Shown: positions 1 through 9,029, numbered from the stretch's first letter. The stretch is DNA of 64,000 nucleotides from Paenibacillus lycopersici (GCF_010119935.1 NZ_CP048209.1:5871001-5935000); one strand, 5' to 3'. The notes: generated from the letters alone by a model not told the origin. Translations and numbers: made by a program.

Positions 1-435
1 CACCTTGCCCGAGCGGATCAAATCGTCGATCGCGCGCAGCGTCTCCGTCAGCGGCGTCTCGTTGTCGTAGCGGTGGCAGTAGAAAATGTCCACGTAGTCC
101 GCGCCCAGCCGCTTCAAGCTCGCGTTGCACTGCTCGATGACATGCTTGCGGGACAGTCCGCGGTCGTTCGGCCCGTCGCCCATCGGCCAGAACGCCTTGG
201 TCGCCAGCACGTACGAATCGCGCTTGTACGCCTTCAATGTCTCGCCGAGCAGCACTTCCGCCGCGCCGCGCTCGTACACGTTCGCCGTATCGAAGAAATT
301 GATGCCAAGATCGTATGCTTGCTCAATCGCTTGCACCGCATTCTGTTTCTCCACGTAACCGCCGTAGGTCAGCCAGCTGCCGAGGCTGATTTCGCTCACT
401 TTAAGTCCGCTTCCGCCAAGTTTTCGATATTGCAT
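1..435 (-). CDS. Aldo/keto reductase, C-terminal part cut off by window edge
   Basis: The visible 145 codons start with MQYRKLGGSGLKVSEISLG and contain the family signatures GINFFDTANVY (active-site Asp and Tyr) and KRLGADYVDIFYCHRYD, as in NADPH-dependent aldo/keto reductases of the YhdN/voltage-gated potassium channel beta type. The family is usually 310-330 residues, so more than half lies left of the window. The ATG at 435 gives the expected N-terminus. The gene faces away from an HxlR regulator 170 bp off, an arrangement common for HxlR-controlled redox enzymes, so control by that neighbour is likely but inferred. The substrate cannot be told from sequence. Confidence 0.93.
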   Translation of the reverse strand, partial: MQYRKLGGSGLKVSEISLGSWLTYGGYVEKQNAVQAIEQAYDLGINFFDTANVYERGAAEVLLGETLKAYKRDSYVLATKAFWPMGDGPNDRGLSRKHVIEQCNASLKRLGADYVDIFYCHRYDNETPLTETLRAIDDLIRSGKV

Positions 436-563
436 GCCAATCCCTCCATATTCTTCTGGACTCGTTTGTCGTTCGGGCATCAGAACCCACCGTCTATTCT
501 AGAAGAGATAGATTCAAATAGAAAGTAGTGAAATAAATCTCATTATATTATAAAGATTATATC

Positions 564-572
564 TGCTATACT
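564..572 (+). promoter_or_regulatory. Extended -10 promoter of the HxlR gene
   Basis: TG-C-TATACT (564-572) is a good extended -10 element 34 bp before the regulator start. No good -35 hexamer is seen, as is usual for extended -10 promoters. A near-palindrome around TCTAGA (493-512) lies in the same divergent intergenic region and could be an operator. Confidence 0.4.
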
Positions 573-605
573 TAGAGTAACCATGATTCCGGGAGGTTGG
601 ACAAC

Positions 606-938
606 TTGACCACGAGCAATTACGTTCCGAAGGAACCGGCCGTCATCGAATGCAACATCGAGAGAACGCTGGATGTAATCGGGGGAAAATGGGCCTTCCT
701 CGTCCTGCGCGAATTGTTTTGCGAGAAGCGGCGTTTCGGGGAGCTGCAGCGGCTCATTCCGGCCGTCAGCCCGAGGGCGCTGACGAGCACGCTGCGCCAT
801 CTGGAGAGCCAGGGCGTACTGGAGCGGCAAGTATTTCCGACCGTTCCCGTGACGGTCGAATACTCGCTTACGCCCAAAGGAACCGATCTGCATAACATCC
901 TGCACGAAATGAAGCTATGGGCGGCGAAGTGGACATAA
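606..938 (+). CDS. HxlR-family winged-helix transcriptional regulator
   Basis: This protein of about 110 residues has the HxlR layout: an N-terminal Cys in the segment VIECNIERTLDVIGGKW, the conserved IGGKW, then FGELQRLIP-AVSPRALTSTLRHLE (recognition helix) and a wing ending VEYSLTPKG. HxlR/YodB-type proteins sense electrophiles or redox stress through that Cys and repress nearby detoxification genes. The TTG at 606 is chosen because GGGAGG (591-596) sits nine bases before it; the in-frame TTG at 597 directly abuts that site. The divergent aldo/keto reductase is the obvious candidate target (inference). Confidence 0.92.
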   Translation: MTTSNYVPKEPAVIECNIERTLDVIGGKWAFLVLRELFCEKRRFGELQRLIPAVSPRALTSTLRHLESQGVLERQVFPTVPVTVEYSLTPKGTDLHNILHEMKLWAAKWT

Positions 939-942
939 ACGC

Positions 943-990
943 AAGCAAGAAGAGCAGGGACGGCCGAACGCCTCCCTGCTCTTCTTGCTT
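943..990. terminator. Bidirectional terminator between convergent genes
   Basis: Perfect 18-bp inverted repeat (943-960 and 973-990) with a 12-nt loop lies between the HxlR gene and the convergent HD-GYP gene. The right arm covers the stop codon of the latter. Its position and symmetry fit a terminator used from both sides, although the U-runs are weak. Confidence 0.75.
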
Positions 991-2005
991 AGAAGCCGAT
1001 AATCCGCTGAATCTGGATTTGCCGCTTGCTGGAGAGATCGACGAACTCTTCGCCCACCTTGATGAGCGGCGCTTCGCCGTCATGCGGGTTGATATAGACG
1101 ATTTCGCCGACCCGCTGATCGGTGAGCAGCACCTGCTGGCCGACGAGCTTCGCCGTCAGATTGTCCAGCAGCGCGTGCACGATGGCGGGATCCAGCTGGC
1201 CGAAGAAGCATTCGCGCAGCTGGCGGACCACCTCGTAGAATGGCAGCGCTTTCTGATGCGGTCGGTCGGACGACATCGCATGGAAAATATCCGCCACCGC
1301 TACGATTTTGCTGAACGCGTCGATCTTGTCCGCGGTCAGGCCGAGCGGATAGCCGCTTCCGTCCTCGCGCTCATGATGCTGAAGCGCCACAAGCGCCGCG
1401 CGATAGCTGACGCCTTCGGTTTTCTTCAGAATCTCGTACCCGTATATCGTATGCTTCTTGACCAGCTCGAACTCTTCGTTCGTCAGCTTGCCGGGCTTGT
1501 TCAGAATATGCTCCGGAATCTTGACCTTGCCGATATCATGCAGCGTCGCCGCCATCGTAAGCTCCGCCAATTCGTCTTCGCTGAATTGCAGCCACTTCCC
1601 GATCATCGTCGAGATGACGCCGACGCCGATATTGTGCTCGTACGTATAATCGCCTTGGGCCTTCACCGCTTCGAACAGCTTGAACATGCCTGGCGTCCTC
1701 GCAATGTTCTGGACGGCCGGCACGATCTCCGCCTCCAGCTCCTTCAACGGAATTTGCCCGGTCTCCTTGAAAGCGTCATAGAACGCCCGCGAGCGCTCCT
1801 TCAGCTTCCCTACCGCTTCGCGAGTCTGATCCGCCGGCGTGCCCGCAGCGGACTGGTCGGCATCGATGACGAATAGGCTGTCGATCCGATGCTTCTCAAG
1901 CAGAACGAGATGCTCTTCCCGAAGCAGAATACCGGCCGGAAGGATAGTGACGCCGAAAGCGTTTTCCACATCGTGTTTCGTGACTTTCCCCAAATATTGT
2001 CGCAT
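989..2005 (-). CDS. HD-GYP domain protein, probable cyclic-di-GMP phosphodiesterase
   Basis: A 338-residue protein. Residues about 1-110 form an N-terminal region that also occurs in other Paenibacillus HD-GYP proteins, and about 115-270 form the HD-GYP domain: HDIGK (His156-Asp157), KKHTIYGYEIL, QHHERED (His210-His211) and GSGYP (GYP at 218-220). All metal ligands needed for hydrolysis of c-di-GMP appear present. No receiver domain or membrane segment is seen, so it is probably cytosolic. The ATG at 2005 is preferred over an in-frame upstream start at 2044 because GGTGGGGG precedes it at proper distance. It is monocistronic and convergent with the HxlR gene. Confidence 0.92.
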   Translation of the reverse strand: MRQYLGKVTKHDVENAFGVTILPAGILLREEHLVLLEKHRIDSLFVIDADQSAAGTPADQTREAVGKLKERSRAFYDAFKETGQIPLKELEAEIVPAVQNIARTPGMFKLFEAVKAQGDYTYEHNIGVGVISTMIGKWLQFSEDELAELTMAATLHDIGKVKIPEHILNKPGKLTNEEFELVKKHTIYGYEILKKTEGVSYRAALVALQHHEREDGSGYPLGLTADKIDAFSKIVAVADIFHAMSSDRPHQKALPFYEVVRQLRECFFGQLDPAIVHALLDNLTAKLVGQQVLLTDQRVGEIVYINPHDGEAPLIKVGEEFVDLSSKRQIQIQRIIGF

Positions 2006-2202
2006 TGCGCCCCCACCGATACTAGAATTGTGCAATATTCCCAAGGCAAATACTAGGTGATATCAATATACCATGACTATGGTCCACTGTCCTATGGTAT
2101 TGATTTACATTAGGAAAAATAGGATTATAGTACTAGTTTTCCATTCATCGGCGGGGTTCGCCCCGTCCTTCCCGCCCGCGAGCCGGTCTGCTCCGGAAAC
2201 GG

Positions 2203-2239
2203 TAAAAGCCCCTTCGGCCATCATCAGCCGAAGGAGCTT
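2203..2239 (-). terminator. Rho-independent terminator of the ECF sigma gene
   Basis: Arms 2206-2218 and 2227-2239 (one mismatch) form a GC-rich hairpin; read leftward it ends in GCTTTTACC. It lies about 43 bp after the stop of the leftward sigma factor gene. Confidence 0.7.
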
Positions 2240-2281
2240 GCCGCTTCATCTTCGTCTTGCATCATGCGTTACGCTGCCGCC

Positions 2282-2869
2282 CTAGCGCTCGCCAGCCATC
2301 AACGACGCCGTCCAGCGATCGAGCGCGTAGGGAGGAGGCGGCGCGCTCTTGCGCCTTGCCGCCCTTCCCCGCGCCGTTACGGCGCCGCTGTCCTGCGGAC
2401 GGCCGCGTTTGCGAAGCGCGTTCTTGGAGCGGTGCAGCACCATTTTGACAGCCGGCACGGTGCAGTGCAGGACGTCGGCGATGTCCTGGTACGTGTAGTC
2501 GAACACTTCCTTCATCAGCAGCATCTCCGTCTCGCGTTCGGACAGATGCTCCGACATCCATTCCAATATGCCTCTGACGGAGACATAGTCGGGATCGTAA
2601 TGCTGCTGCTGCAGCGCTTCGTCCAGCGGAACGTTCGTCGCCCGCCGCCGGCGATGCGCGTCGATTTGCAGATTGCGGGCGATCTTATAGAGCAATGACC
2701 GCGGGTGGCGCAGCTTCCCCGTATCCCGGTAATGCTTGAACGCCCGAAGCAGCGCCTCCTGCAGCAAATCCTCCGCCTCCCATTTCGATGACGTCAAATA
2801 GCCGCAATAGGCCCTGATATGCTTCAAATGCGGCATCACGGCTTCCTCGAACTCGGTCCACGGTTCCAT
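2282..2869 (-). CDS. ECF-type RNA polymerase sigma factor
   Basis: The 195-residue protein has sigma region 2 (EAEDLLQEALLRAFKHY, then SLLYKIARNLQID) and region 4 (LSERETEMLLMKEVFDYTYQ, DIADVLHCTVPAVKMVLHRSK). This is the two-domain layout of group 4 sigma factors. The last 35 residues are a basic, low-complexity tail (RGRAARRKSAPPPP) unusual for the family. The ATG at 2869 follows AGGAGG with seven bases spacing. No anti-sigma gene is adjacent, so control may be at transcription or by an unlinked partner. Regulon unknown. Confidence 0.9.
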   Translation of the reverse strand: MEPWTEFEEAVMPHLKHIRAYCGYLTSSKWEAEDLLQEALLRAFKHYRDTGKLRHPRSLLYKIARNLQIDAHRRRRATNVPLDEALQQQHYDPDYVSVRGILEWMSEHLSERETEMLLMKEVFDYTYQDIADVLHCTVPAVKMVLHRSKNALRKRGRPQDSGAVTARGRAARRKSAPPPPYALDRWTASLMAGER

Positions 2870-3573
2870 GCTATCGCCTCCTCGCCGGTTTGGCATCTCA
2901 TATGGATTGTATTCGACATTCAGTCTAACAGGCCATTATGAACCCCATGTGAAAAAGGCTGCGCCGCGATGAAATCCGTCCCGCGCTTCGGCCGCAACGC
3001 CGAAGCGCGGTTCGCGTCGGCGGCCCGGACTCGCGATTCGCGCCGGCAGCCCGGACTCGCGATTCGGCAAACAAAAAGCCTCCCTGCGGCGGCTCAGAAT
3101 GTAGAAAAACCCATGTTGGATGACGCTGAATGGCACGCAGAACTTGAACGGCAGACCTCGGGCAGTTCTGGCGGCCGCATCCCCATTCCCCAGACTAGAC
3201 AGCCGTAGCTGGCTGGATCACATCGCTTAAGGAGAGACGGGCAGCGGCACTGTCTTCGAAAAGCATTGAAACGGACAGGAGATCCGTTATTCGCCCGATT
3301 TCATGGCATTTTATGTGTTTGCGGACTTAGGATCCTTTATTTCGTCAAAAAGGCAGAATTTCTAGGCTCTCCGGAGACAATAACGAATCCTGTGTCCGTT
3401 CGCCAACCGAAACCTACCGATTTCAACCAAATAGCGGATTCTGTGTTCCGTTGCCCATGAAGACGATCTAGCCGGCATGGACAATGTCGAGGAACCGAGT
3501 ACTTTCTCGACGGCCAGAGCCGCCCTGCGGCGGCTTGATGTCAACATGCATAGATAAACTTATATAGATGTAC
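2870..3573. other. 704-bp intergenic region with short repeats
   Basis: No convincing gene is seen. A 17-nt block (3024-3040) recurs at 3050-3066. Two diverged copies of a dispersed repeat with core AATAnCGnATTCTGTGTCCG lie at 3379-3402 and 3430-3454. Small open frames here have no recognisable features. Confidence 0.6.
3379..3454 (+). repeat. Two copies of a dispersed AATAGCG-type intergenic repeat
   Basis: AATAACGAATCCTGTGTCCG (3379-3398) and AATAGCGGATTCTGTGTTCC (3430-3449) are clearly related, spaced about 51 bp, and resemble sequences at 34933-35030 and, more distantly, 14020-14150. No coding potential. Confidence 0.6.
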
Positions 3574-4806
3574 TTATTCGATCTCTTCGCCGATCAGCTC
3601 ATGGTCGCTCGAGCCCGGCACGACGAGCCATTTGCCGTCTTTCTTCACCAGATCGAAGAGCGTCACCGATTTATAAGCCAGCGAATCTTCTTCCTCCGTC
3701 GAATTCAAATCGTAACGCAGGTTCACGAGCAGGACCGCGCTGTCCTCGTGCAGCTCGACGACCGCGCTGCGGACAACCTGCGCCTTGAACGACAACGTCT
3801 TGTCGTCGAAAATTTCCTTCCACGATGCAAGATCATCGTCGTACGCGTCCGAATCCGACGAATCGAGCGTCGCGCCGTATGCCGTGACGTCCGCGGCGTT
3901 AATGGCCGCGATTTGCGCGTTCAGCACATCGTTCATTGCCGTTTTGTCCGCATCGGCAGCCGTTACTTCCTGGGCCCACATGCTATCCTCGTCGAGCACG
4001 TCCGAGCTGTCGACCTCCACGTCGTAGATCGCCCATTTGCCGTTCGTGTCTTTGCGGAGCGTGTAATACACTTCATTCTCGACGTTCGCGAAGAAGCCCG
4101 TGCCGCCGATTTTCTTGGACTGCTCCAGCGTGTAGACGACGGCTTCCGTCGCCGAGTACGTATCCATCTCCATGTCCTCGTACGTCGTCTGGGTGTGGAT
4201 GCTCGCGAACTGTTGGGGCACGACCCGCGCCAAATCTTGCTTCAACGGCGATTGGGCGTGGAACAGCGCCAGGTACGCCGCGGCATCCTGCTTATCCTCG
4301 GCAGCCGCCAGCGCCTTCAGCACCGCGAACACTTCCGCTTGCTGCGCGGCCGTCGGGCCCTTGTCCGTAATCGTGACGATCTTCTTCGTACCGTCCCAAT
4401 CGACGTTCTTGTCGGACAGCGTCGCGATGAAGCGAACGCCTACCATCGTCCTGCCGTCCAGCAGCTTCATCTCGCCGTTGACCGGTACCTTCGCGCCGTC
4501 CACCAGCGCGCTCGTGCCCGTCGGCGTCATTTGAATGCTGCGGGCGCTGGACTTCGCCTTGATCGTCTTCGTCGCGGCGTTATAATCAATGGAATATCCC
4601 AGCTTCGTGAACAGCGTGCGGAATTCCACGAACGTTTTGCCATTCAGCAATACGGGCGGGGACGGGAAAATGACCCATTCGCCGTTAAGTTTCACTTTAA
4701 TCGTGCTTGCTGCCGAGCTCGAGGCGGCCGCGGAAGCCGTTCCCGCGAATACGGCCATGGCCAGCATGACCGACAGCGCCAGGCCGAACAATCGTTTCAT
4801 CTTCAT
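3574..4806 (-). CDS. Secreted protein with copper-amine-oxidase-N (stalk) domain
   Basis: A 410-residue protein with a clear signal peptide (MKMKRLFGLALSVMLAMAVF, cleavage near TASA-A). Residues about 38-152 match the copper amine oxidase N-like domain common in Paenibacillaceae surface proteins: VKLNGEWVIF, VEFRTLFTKLGY, the GRTMVGVRFIATL repeat and WDGTKKIVTITD. The remainder holds two repeats that look like NTF2/SnoaL-like folds (about 155-270 and 280-405), each ending in a KDG/NGKW strand. Despite the name, no oxidase chemistry is implied. Start ATG at 4806 follows GGAGAG. Likely extracellular or wall-associated; role unknown. Confidence 0.85.
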   Translation of the reverse strand: MKMKRLFGLALSVMLAMAVFAGTASAAASSSAASTIKVKLNGEWVIFPSPPVLLNGKTFVEFRTLFTKLGYSIDYNAATKTIKAKSSARSIQMTPTGTSALVDGAKVPVNGEMKLLDGRTMVGVRFIATLSDKNVDWDGTKKIVTITDKGPTAAQQAEVFAVLKALAAAEDKQDAAAYLALFHAQSPLKQDLARVVPQQFASIHTQTTYEDMEMDTYSATEAVVYTLEQSKKIGGTGFFANVENEVYYTLRKDTNGKWAIYDVEVDSSDVLDEDSMWAQEVTAADADKTAMNDVLNAQIAAINAADVTAYGATLDSSDSDAYDDDLASWKEIFDDKTLSFKAQVVRSAVVELHEDSAVLLVNLRYDLNSTEEEDSLAYKSVTLFDLVKKDGKWLVVPGSSDHELIGEEIE

Positions 4807-4894
4807 CTAACTCTTCTCTCCCTATTACTCTAGACGTAGTTTTGAAGCCTTCTCAGCTTACATGACATGACAGGATTTGACAATGATCCAAAAG

Positions 4895-5524
4895 TTACAT
4901 ATTTTTCCGCCGCTTGCCTGTACGCACCCACAGCCGGAACAAGCGGATGCAGAGCATGATCCAGCAGGCGCTCAGCCAGTAGCCGGCGAGCACGTCGGTC
5001 GGGTAGTGGACGCCGAGATAGATACGGCTTACGCCGATGCTTGCGGTCATCGCCGCGCTGAACGCAATCAGCGCGGCCCGCCATCCCCGGTTCGGCAAAT
5101 GCCGCCACAACAGATAGGCGACGAGGAAATAAAACGAGAACGCCGCCATGGAATGGCCGCTCGGATACCCGTAGCCATGTTCTTCGACGATCCGGTGAAT
5201 GTCCGGACGGTCGCGCCGGTAAATCGGCTTCAGCGCATTGTTGAGCAGCGTCGAGCCCAGCATGCCGCCGAGAAGCAGGACGAGCTCCTTGCGGTGCTTC
5301 AGCACGAGGAACAGGATAACGGCAATGACGAGCACCGCCGGAATAATCACCGACGAAGATCCGATTTTTCCCAATGCTTTGGCAATGGCGGTCAGCGTGC
5401 CGTTCTCCTGACGCTGCACGGCATCGATGACCGACGCGTCGAACCGCTCCAGCTTATCCCCCGATACGAGCAGCGACAGCGCTTCGAATCCGGCCGCCAA
5501 GAGCAGGAATGCGATCAACCACAT
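4895..5524 (-). CDS. PAP2-family membrane phosphatase
   Basis: The 209-residue protein has the three phosphatase motifs of type 2 phosphatidic acid phosphatases: KPIYRRDRP, YPSGHS and SRIYLGVHYPTD, where the two His and the Arg/Lys form the active site. Five or six hydrophobic segments place it in the membrane with the active site probably outside. Family members in Gram-positives dephosphorylate undecaprenyl pyrophosphate or phosphatidylglycerol phosphate; which applies here cannot be told. The ATG at 5524 is followed directly by the first membrane helix, with a GGTTTC-like weak ribosome site. Confidence 0.92.
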   Translation of the reverse strand: MWLIAFLLLAAGFEALSLLVSGDKLERFDASVIDAVQRQENGTLTAIAKALGKIGSSSVIIPAVLVIAVILFLVLKHRKELVLLLGGMLGSTLLNNALKPIYRRDRPDIHRIVEEHGYGYPSGHSMAAFSFYFLVAYLLWRHLPNRGWRAALIAFSAAMTASIGVSRIYLGVHYPTDVLAGYWLSACWIMLCIRLFRLWVRTGKRRKNM

Positions 5525-6164
5525 GAAAGAAACCCCCGATTCTATCCATTATCTGTTCTATTATAGCGGTTCCAGGGCGGCGGCGGGGAACGAATTTTCC
5601 GCCGTTCCGACTCGTTACGCCAAGGCGATACCGAATTGTCGGGCCGATTACGATGAAGGCGGAATGATGTTCGGCAGGGAGACGGCGAGCGCGGCATCGC
5701 CTTGCGGGCCGCGTTACGCCGCGGAGGCGGCTGGCCGCGCTATAGGCATGTTGTTCGTTAAGAAGAGGGAAAAGGAGCGGACGGGCGAGGGGCTGAGGCG
5801 TTGAAGAACGCGGCTATGACGTCGGACGCGCCTATCTTGCGATTGGGCAGCGGTTGGCCTGGCTCGGGCTTCGGCGGTCGAGCCGGGCGCCTTGGCCGAA
5901 TCGGCCGGGTTTTGGCTGCCGAGCCGGGCGCCTTGGCCCAGTCGGGACGGGCTTCGGCGGTCGATCCGGGCATATGCCTAACCGGGACGGGCTTCGGCGG
6001 CTGAACCGGAGGCATTGGCCCAGTCGGGACGGGCTTCGGCGGCCGAGCCGGGCATATGCCAAGTCGCCGGGCGCATACGGCCCGGCACTTGGCCGAAGCG
6101 ACGGATCCATGTCGCGGACGGCGAATATCCGCTCAGGGACGGTGCGCCGCGCCGGGTGCGGTTT
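5525..6164. other. 640-bp intergenic region
   Basis: No gene is supported. The right half is taken up by the imperfect 41-bp tandem repeat described separately; the left half (5525-5860) shows nothing recognisable. Confidence 0.5.
5865..6065. repeat. Imperfect tandem repeat, about five 41-bp units
   Basis: The segment CGGGCTTCGGCGG or a close variant begins at 5865, 5906, 5948, 5988 and 6030, giving spacings of 41, 42, 40 and 42 bp. Units share CGAGCCGGGC followed by GCCTTGG or ATATGCC. The varying unit length argues against a coding repeat. Confidence 0.8.
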
Positions 6165-7013
6165 CTAGACGAGCTCGATCCAGACGGCGGTCTTGTCGTC
6201 GGACTTCTTCATGCGCGGATAGCGCGTGCAGGCCGGATCTGTGTTCTCGAGCTCCGTCAGCCATTCCAGATAGCGGTCCAGACCCAGGCCGCGGACTTGC
6301 GAAGCGATTTCGACCGCGCTGTCCTTGTCGGACTCGCCGGGCGGCTTCGGGATGTACAGGCCGTCCGAGAAGAGCAGCAGCGCGACGACGTTGGACGAGC
6401 TGATCCGGCCGTATTCCAGGTAATCCGCGCAGGCGGGATCGCCGTTCAGCACGCCGTAGCCGCCGGGGCGGTTCGCGAGCGCGCGGCCGGCGACGATCTG
6501 GTGCCGGACACGCGCCCGCAGCTCGGCGGTATCCGACAGTCCGCCGGCGACGGCCGCAGCCCAGGCGGCTTTCGTCCGGTCGTCGACATGCGCCAGCTGA
6601 TCGTGGGTAGCGATGCGGATCGTCCCGTCCGCGTAGTAGACCGCCAGCATGCAATCGCCAAGCTGGGCGAATTCGATCCATGCCGGACCGATGCGCACAA
6701 GCGCCGCGCAGGCGCTCCACAGCGCCTCGGGCTCGTGCGGCGAGACGCCGGCCGCCTCCATTGACGCCCGAAGCCGCGCGTTCGCCCGAAGCAGCAGCTC
6801 CTGCAGCGGCCGGCCGGCCCATTCGTCGCCGCTGCAGACGGCGGCGACCTCTTGCGCGGCCAAATAGCCCCCCGTCTCGCCTCCCGGCCCGCGATACGGG
6901 ACGAGCGACGTCGCCCCGTCGATGACGCCGTAAACCTGCCGGCGCCCGTCGCATACGGCGGCGTCCTCGTTCCATGTCCCGACGCCCTGTACCGATCGGA
7001 CTGTGACTTTCAT
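6165..7013 (-). CDS. PP2C-family serine/threonine phosphatase
   Basis: The 282-residue protein keeps the metal-binding and catalytic motifs of PPM phosphatases: NEDAA near the N-terminus, VIDGATSL (Asp-Gly), AQLGDCML, LLFSDGLY and the C-terminal DDKTAVW. No sensor or membrane segment is present, so it is a stand-alone cytosolic phosphatase. ATG at 7013 follows GGAGGCGATACG. It has its own upstream region and lies downstream of the DUF6171 gene, separated by a terminator. Target protein unknown. Confidence 0.88.
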   Translation of the reverse strand: MKVTVRSVQGVGTWNEDAAVCDGRRQVYGVIDGATSLVPYRGPGGETGGYLAAQEVAAVCSGDEWAGRPLQELLLRANARLRASMEAAGVSPHEPEALWSACAALVRIGPAWIEFAQLGDCMLAVYYADGTIRIATHDQLAHVDDRTKAAWAAAVAGGLSDTAELRARVRHQIVAGRALANRPGGYGVLNGDPACADYLEYGRISSSNVVALLLFSDGLYIPKPPGESDKDSAVEIASQVRGLGLDRYLEWLTELENTDPACTRYPRMKKSDDKTAVWIELV

Positions 7014-7082
7014 CGTATCGCCTCCATAATTGGTTTCGTAATGATTGCTCGGCTATACTAGTTACTTCGACAGGACAGTATG

Positions 7083-7123
7083 ACAAAACCTTCAATGCTG
7101 CCGTCGCGGCAGCGTTGAAGGTT
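7083..7123 (-). terminator. Rho-independent terminator after abfA-DUF6171
   Basis: Arms 7087-7102 and 7108-7123 (16 bp, one mismatch) with a 5-nt loop; read leftward the hairpin is followed by TTTTGTC. It closes the GH51-DUF6171 unit and insulates the PP2C gene. Confidence 0.85.
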
Positions 7124-7170
7124 CGGTTAATTGCCTTATCAATGCGGCGATTAGTCTTCGGCTCAGCCGA

Positions 7171-7218
7171 GCTTCGGCTTGCCGACGGCTCCGCGCTTCG
7201 GCTTGCCGACGGCTTCGC
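7171..7218. repeat. Two 24-bp direct repeats
   Basis: Two nearly identical 24-bp units (7171-7194 and 7195-7218, one difference) beginning CTTCGGCTTGCCGACGGCT lie just after the stop of the DUF6171 gene. Confidence 0.75.
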
Positions 7219-7226
7219 GCTCCCGC

Positions 7227-7505
7227 TTACGGCCAGCGAGAGCCGCCCGGATGCGGGCAGTCCTTCGCCGCCAGCTTGGCCCGGACGAGGACGAAGCAGC
7301 CGCAGTGCGCGCATGTCGAGCCGTACTGCAGCGAGGAGCAGCCGCCGCACGCTTCCACGCGCGACGCGAAACGATCGTCGTGCACGCAGTCGCCGGGATG
7401 CAGAGCCAGCTTGCCCAGCACCCGCTCGATCTGCTCGTCGGTGACATGGACCGAGGCGCTGCACCCTTTGCACGGCTCCTTCTCGACAATCGTATCCCGC
7501 TGCAT
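7227..7505 (-). CDS. DUF6171 family small cysteine-rich protein
   Basis: The 92-residue protein has the paired cysteine pattern of DUF6171: CKGCSASV near residue 12, a central DCVHDD, then CGGCSSLQYG and CAHCGCFVLVRAKLAAKDCP. The CxxC pairs suggest zinc binding; no function is known to me for the family. It follows the GH51 gene with a 6-bp gap and almost certainly shares its transcript. Start ATG at 7505. The link with arabinose metabolism may be incidental. Confidence 0.8.
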   Translation of the reverse strand: MQRDTIVEKEPCKGCSASVHVTDEQIERVLGKLALHPGDCVHDDRFASRVEACGGCSSLQYGSTCAHCGCFVLVRAKLAAKDCPHPGGSRWP

Positions 7506-7511
7506 GGCCCG

Positions 7512-8996
7512 TTACCCGATGCGCAGCACGGCGACGGACGCCGGAGGAAGAACGGCGCGGATCGACCCGTCCGCCTGCCGTTCCGCTCCCGCGAACGGCA
7601 CCGGCCGGACGCGGTCCGGCTGTTCCACCGTGTTATGCGCGTTCAGCGCATCGCCCTGCAGCAGCGTCCCCGCGATCGGCGCATCGTTCGCGGTCAGGCC
7701 CCGCAGCTCGAAGGACAGCGTCGCGGCCTCGTCGTGGCTCAAGTTGCACATGCTGATATGGATGACGCCGTCTTTGCGACTTACGGATATGCTCGTCTGC
7801 GGGATGGTCTCCCCGTCAAGCGCGTAAGGCGCCGACTCGTGAACGACGTCGAGCAGCTCCGCATCGTGGTGCACGTTGAACATGTCGAACACATGGTAGG
7901 TCGGCGTTACCGTCATTTTCCCGCCTTCGGTCAGCACGACGGCTTGCAGCACGTTCACCGTCTGCGCGATGTTCGCCATCCGGACGCGGTCGCTGTGCTT
8001 ATGGAAAATATGGAGCGTAGCCGCGGCGACGAGCGCGTCCCGCATCGAGTTCTGCTGGTAGAGGAAGCCCGGGTTCGTGCCCGGCTCGACATCGTACCAG
8101 GTCCCCCATTCATCGACGATGAGGCTGATTCGCTTGCCGGGATCGTATTTGTCCATGATCGTCTTGTGCTTCGCGACGAGCTCGTCCATCACGAGCGCCT
8201 TGCGCAGCGTCTGGAACCATGTTTTCGCATCGAAATCCGTTGCCGAGCCCTTCGCCGCCCATTCGAACGGTACCGTGTAGTAGTGCAGCGTCAGCGCATC
8301 CATATACGGCGCGGCTTCGCGCATAAGCACTTCCGTCCAGTTAAAGTTGAAATCGCTCGCGCCGCACGCGATCCGCGTAATCTTGTTGGCGCCGTAATTG
8401 CGTACGTACGTCTGGTAGCGGCGGTATTCGTCCGCGTAATACTCCGGCCGCATGTTGCCGCCGCAGCCCCAGTTCTCGTTGCCCACGCCGAAATACTTGA
8501 TGGCCCACGGCTTCTCGCGTCCGCTCTCCGCCCGCAGCGCCGCCATCGGCGATTCGCCGTCCGAAGTCATGTACTCCACCCATTCCTGCATTTCCTGCAC
8601 CGTGCCGCTGCCGACGTTGCCGTTAATGTACGGCTCGCATCCCAGCAGCTCGCACAGCAGCAGAAACTCGTGCGTGCCGAAATGGTTGTTCTCGACTACA
8701 CCGCCCCAGTTCGTGTTCACCATCCGCTTGCGGGATTCCCGCGGACCGATGCCGTCCTTCCAGTGGTACTCGTCGGCGAAACAGCCGCCCGGCCAGCGCA
8801 GCACCGGAATGTTCAACCCTTGAAGCGCTTGCAGAACATCGTTGCGGATCCCCTTCGTATTGGGAATCTCGGAATCCTCGCCCACCCAAATCCCTTCGTA
8901 AATACAGCGTCCGAGATGCTCGGCGAAATGGCCGTAGATGTTGCGGTCGATCGTGCCAATCGGCCGGTCGGCGTTAATGATGGCGCGGTTCGTCAT
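7512..8996 (-). CDS. abfA: Alpha-L-arabinofuranosidase, GH51
   Basis: The 494-residue protein has full GH51 length and architecture: an (alpha/beta)8 catalytic barrel followed by a beta-sandwich. It starts TIDRNIYGHFAEHLG, carries LRWPGGCFADEYHW, the acid/base Glu174 in GVGNENWG and the nucleophile Glu296 in VDEWGTW. No signal peptide, so it is intracellular and would remove terminal arabinofuranosyl residues from imported arabino-oligosaccharides. ATG at 8996 follows AGGAGCTGACC. An AT-rich inverted repeat upstream is a candidate operator. Confidence 0.95.
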   Translation of the reverse strand: MTNRAIINADRPIGTIDRNIYGHFAEHLGRCIYEGIWVGEDSEIPNTKGIRNDVLQALQGLNIPVLRWPGGCFADEYHWKDGIGPRESRKRMVNTNWGGVVENNHFGTHEFLLLCELLGCEPYINGNVGSGTVQEMQEWVEYMTSDGESPMAALRAESGREKPWAIKYFGVGNENWGCGGNMRPEYYADEYRRYQTYVRNYGANKITRIACGASDFNFNWTEVLMREAAPYMDALTLHYYTVPFEWAAKGSATDFDAKTWFQTLRKALVMDELVAKHKTIMDKYDPGKRISLIVDEWGTWYDVEPGTNPGFLYQQNSMRDALVAAATLHIFHKHSDRVRMANIAQTVNVLQAVVLTEGGKMTVTPTYHVFDMFNVHHDAELLDVVHESAPYALDGETIPQTSISVSRKDGVIHISMCNLSHDEAATLSFELRGLTANDAPIAGTLLQGDALNAHNTVEQPDRVRPVPFAGAERQADGSIRAVLPPASVAVLRIG

Positions 8997-9029
8997 GCGT
9001 GCGGTCAGCTCCTCTTGGATTAATAAAGA

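Noticed and set aside
2936..3136. 66-codon leftward frame
   Set aside because: Covers a 17-bp direct repeat, no ribosome site and no family.
3574..4806. True copper amine oxidase
   Set aside because: Only the N-terminal stalk-like domain is present; there is no catalytic domain or topaquinone motif.
3568..4833. Rightward 421-codon frame
   Set aside because: Antisense to the stalk-domain protein, which has a signal peptide and domain matches.
5758..6110. Pro/Arg-rich leftward frames
   Set aside because: Come from the 41-bp repeat, whose unit length varies by one or two bases and so breaks any frame.
7179..9023. Rightward 614-codon frame
   Set aside because: Antisense to abfA and the DUF6171 gene; no recognisable domain.
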